Of a DNA stretch of 5,661 nucleotides, positions 5,201 to 5,661 are shown in pieces; position 1 is the stretch's first letter; every line of letters starts with the position of its first letter. The translations under genes were made by a program, and so were the position numbers. The stretch covers positions 1 through 5,661 of the forward strand of contig SLAK01000151.1 in assembly GCA_007126855.1 (NCBI GenBank), given 5' to 3'. The notes beneath the pieces were generated by a model. The model worked only from the letters and a program-made list of their open reading frames with translations, was not told the DNA's origin and did no database searches. Origin of the DNA: Dehalococcoidia bacterium (GTDB lineage: Bacteria > Chloroflexota > Dehalococcoidia > Tepidiformales > Tepidiformaceae).

Positions 5201-5661
5201 TCTCAGGGATCGTGACTGTCGCGTTGCCGTGCCTGTCGGGGCCACTGGCCAGCGGCAGGCGCTTACCATCGACGCGGCACACCAGCTTCTCGAACTTGAA
5301 GCCCTTCGGGCCCTTCTCGGCAAGGCCGTAGGTCTGACCGTTCTTCACGGTATGCTGTACTTGCGCGGTGCCGGAGGCGATCGTCTTTCCGTCGGACTTG
5401 ATGTAGAGCGTCCAGTCCTGCGGGTTTACGTCTTTGGTATCGCGCTTCTTCACGATCAGATCGCGCTTCTTCGGCTCAGGCTTAACACCCGGGCAGTAAT
5501 CGGAGATGACCAGGCCGCCACCGGGGCCGGCGTCTCCACCGAAGAGCTTGATCTTCGCGGTGAGCTCGTCGAGCTCGAAGAATGGCGTGTAGAAGTGCCA
5601 GACATTCGCCACAAGCGGCGGACCGGGCGCATATGTACCGGAACCCGTGCCACCCAGGACG
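2202..5661 (-). CDS. Partial gene (5' end missing): giant multi-module cell-surface protein with Cna-B/SpaA-like (isopeptide-forming) repeats and a C-terminal membrane anchor
   Basis: 1,152 codons are visible, ending at TAA 2204-2202. The frame is open to the right edge. A GTG at 5612 has no ribosome binding site and no signal peptide follows it, so the true start lies outside. Counting from that GTG, a lead-in (1-45) is followed by nine modules: A1 46-153, A2 155-274, B1 275-389, B2 390-503, B3 504-618, C1 619-725, A3 726-829, A4 830-962, C2 963-1068. Then come a Pro-rich stalk (1070-1095), LPPDAG (1093-1098), a membrane helix (about 1110-1132) and RRRT. A and C modules have a first-strand Lys, a YxxxE E-box (for example YRIKETAPKGW, YTVNEHARAGY) and a final C.FYN-type strand, the plan of pilin and adhesin domains that form Lys-Asn isopeptide bonds. 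Nineteen Cys, two per module plus one, suggest disulfides. A stalk-like adhesin or S-layer-associated protein is likely; the ligand is unknown. Confidence 0.88.
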   Translation of the reverse strand, partial: VLGGTGSGTYAPGPPLVANVWHFYTPFFELDELTAKIKLFGGDAGPGGGLVISDYCPGVKPEPKKRDLIVKKRDTKDVNPQDWTLYIKSDGKTIASGTAQVQHTVKNGQTYGLAEKGPKGFKFEKLVCRVDGKRLPLASGPDRHGNATVTIPEKGKKPVVCEYTNKKKVVEPKKGELIVKKKTDTPTVQKFNIRIAPVSEGAIASYNLGDGEASDPLKVKPGGYRLIEDKRDMTVKPPEPHGWELYKVKCDNNQVFTGGDIMDTTNFWSVQPVNVKAGERVTCVFYDRLPEPKDREIDICKTVEDNNDGVAHGGEFRFDIRYDGAKQFDIGITAFESETDCKTVTVPADAENVEVVEWTSRPADWPGDADGYPQYSLNEGDRISSETAAVGDASLVDFFNKAVPVDRKIDVCKVLEDNEDGIDYSGTFSFDVRSGGVIHDQVHISVVEGGPEECVTATVPGNAAGVEVVEWMPPARPAGWPGDAPGYPQYQLPGQERVSSETAPLGESDTVTFFNRAIARDLQVCKTVEDNMDGVTHGGEFRFDIRWNGVKQFDIGITAFEGDTECVDLVIPYLAENVEVVEWTPPVGRPAGWPGDAPGYPQYSLNGGDRISSETAAVGDAERVDFFNKAFDDAVVLPTGMLIIDKVNIGGDPADVFTATVVDVDTVNFSAENPAVLPGLVEGDYTVNEHARAGYEILGWAVVDGDMQCPAEPASTGATATATVEPDGETRVCFYNKKIVEEPKKGVLTIKKETDKPTAAKFDFKVRHESKPFASFKLGSGDKWSKQVAPGGYRIKETAPKGWELKSVVCDGKPVSPVGGYYPVTVVASHETKCVFHNVKKDIPVEVKKGEIVVVKHEIGDVAAHRPWIFKLHGEHDAYDMVGGGSPVSLGSMLDPHQRQLDGEGSVKFEELKPGDYSVEEVTGSALTCEDPGAQFETLWGFSENVGQASFGTETDTFSLGADETVHVHFFNRECVDAVLPTGMLVIEKVNIGGNPYDVFVASVSGVDPHVEFSATDPAILPGLTPGSYTVTEHARAGYHIKGWSVVAEGAHCPAKPQYAGAAANVTVPEDGAVVVCFYNQAKVEVVVPKPPPPPAPPKVVKPTPVAPLPPDAGSGVSAAAGSDTAIAVGMTGLVIILAGGAMFALGYRRRT
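2205..2336 (-). other. Non-canonical C-terminal sorting/anchor region (LPPDAG, membrane helix, RRRT)
   Basis: Encodes the last 44 residues of the surface protein: LPPDAGSG, a short Gly/Ala/Ser linker, a hydrophobic helix rich in Gly (GMTGLVIILAGGAMFALGY) and an RRRT tail. The tripartite layout matches a sortase signal, but LPxTG is replaced by LPPDAG (or PPDAG if shifted by one residue), and no sortase gene is in view. The GG inside the helix would weaken it, a property known from rhomboid substrates. It could equally be a plain type I membrane anchor. Confidence 0.6.
2319..2405 (-). repeat. Proline-rich stalk segment of the surface protein
   Basis: Encodes residues about 1070-1098, including a run of five prolines (PKPPPPPAPPK) and then PTPVAPLPPD. 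Such extended segments usually span the cell wall or envelope between the folded repeats and the membrane anchor, and this one sits exactly between the last folded module and the membrane helix. Confidence 0.75.
2409..2726 (-). repeat. Module C2 (second copy of the LPTGML...CFYN module)
   Basis: Residues 963-1068. It shares with C1 the start AVLPTGMLVIEKVNIGG, the E-box YTVTEHARAGY, a HCPAKP cysteine and the terminal VVCFYN. Candidate bond residues are Lys973, Glu1017 and Asn1064; Cys1037 and Cys1061 could pair. It is separated from C1 by modules A3 and A4. Confidence 0.85.
2727..3125 (-). repeat. Module A4 (most diverged A-type module)
   Basis: Residues 830-962, starting EVKKGEIVVVKHE and keeping the E-box GDYSVEE and a final HVHFFNREC strand. 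Lys840, Glu905 and Asn956 fit the isopeptide triad. It carries an extra insertion (GGGSPVSLGSMLDPHQR) and its second Cys (958) lies just after, not before, the Asn. Confidence 0.7.
3126..3437 (-). repeat. Module A3
   Basis: Residues 726-829. This is the clearest pilin-like module: VLTIKKETDKPTAAKFDF opens it, YRIKETAPKGWEL is nearly the classic E-box, and KCVFHN closes it. Lys735 or Lys736, Glu781 and Asn822 are the expected triad; Cys794 and Cys818 may pair. It is closest to A2 in its opening KK.TD.PT..KF. Confidence 0.8.
3438..3758 (-). repeat. Module C1
   Basis: Residues 619-725: VLPTGMLIIDKVNIGGDP, E-box YTVNEHARAGY, MQCPAEP and the terminal RVCFYNKK. Candidate triad Lys630, Glu673, Asn720; candidate disulfide Cys693-Cys717. 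It matches C2 closely over its whole length. Confidence 0.85.
3759..4790 (-). repeat. Three tandem B modules (B1 4446-4790, B2 4104-4445, B3 3759-4103)
   Basis: Three copies of about 114 residues joined head to tail. Each opens with (I/V)CK.(V/L)EDN.DG, has a central block EVVEW...WPGDA.GYPQY, then SSETA and ends (V/T).FFN(K/R)A. B1 and B3 are nearly identical over GGEFRFDIR and KQFDIGITAFE at both protein and DNA level, while B2 is more diverged. Lys285/397/510, Glu370/485/598 and Asn384/499/612 occupy the places of an isopeptide triad, though the YxxxE spacing is not kept. Two Cys per copy fall in the first half. Confidence 0.88.
4791..5150 (-). repeat. Module A2, with Asp in place of the terminal Asn
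   Basis: Residues 155-274: EPKKGELIVKKKTDTPT opens it, GGYRLIED is the E-box and TCVFYDRL the last strand. Lys164 or Lys165, Glu212 and Asp271 form the likely triad. The other eight modules have Asn at this point. Cys234 and Cys267 may pair. Confidence 0.78.
5154..5477 (-). repeat. Module A1
   Basis: Residues 46-153: EPKKRDLIVKKRD, a modified E-box YGLAEKGPKGF and terminal VVCEYTNKK. Lys55 or Lys56, Glu99 and Asn149 fit the triad; Cys112 and Cys145 may pair. Upstream of it a non-repeat segment (WHFYTPFFELDELTAKIKLF, then a Gly-rich stretch) continues beyond the right edge. Confidence 0.75.

Noticed and set aside
2202..5612. Surface-protein repeats as a CRISPR array or non-coding satellite
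   Set aside because: The repeats are in one open frame, diverge mainly in a protein-conserving way and are over 300 nt long; there is no repeat-spacer pattern.

Overview
This is a bacterial window of clearly high G+C. All four supported genes are read from the minus strand. From right to left (the direction of transcription) they are: (1) a very large repetitive surface-type protein whose 5' end lies beyond the right edge (2202 to the edge); (2) a six-helix rhomboid-family membrane protein (1380-2081); (3) a Crp/Fnr-family transcription regulator (360-1094); (4) the start of a gene running off the left edge, whose N-terminus resembles the RsbU N-terminal type of domain seen on signalling phosphatases and some histidine kinases (1-252). 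The phylum cannot be fixed from the sequence. The regulator subgroup and the RsbU_N-like domain occur in several high-G+C lineages, including Proteobacteria and Chloroflexota. The surface protein's isopeptide-pilin-like modules and sortase-like tail would fit a monoderm, but this is not conclusive.

The surface protein fills more than 60% of the window. Its in-window part divides into nine modules of about 105-135 residues, in the order A1-A2-B1-B2-B3-C1-A3-A4-C2. A proline-rich stalk, a transmembrane helix and an RRRT tail follow. The A and C modules carry a YxxxE 'E-box', a Lys in the first strand and an Asn or Asp in the last strand. This is the layout of Cna-B/SpaA-type domains that cross-link themselves with a Lys-Asn/Asp isopeptide bond. 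Each module also has two cysteines. No signal peptide and no convincing start codon are visible, because the frame stays open to the right edge.

A strong intrinsic terminator (2135-2173) ends the surface-protein transcript, and 53 nt further on the rhomboid-family gene begins. That protein keeps a GxS...GLxGA serine motif, but the position expected for the catalytic histidine is Phe, and the HxxxN motif of helix 2 is Gln/Val. It is either a pseudoprotease or a rearranged rhomboid. A rhomboid-like protein beside a tail-anchored protein with an unusual sorting tail suggests a processing or quality-control pair. This is inference only.

An AT-richer gap (1095-1379) holds the likely control region of the Crp/Fnr gene. 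The left-edge gene follows it by 107 nt and may share its transcript, so the left half looks like a small sensing and regulation module separate from the surface-protein locus.
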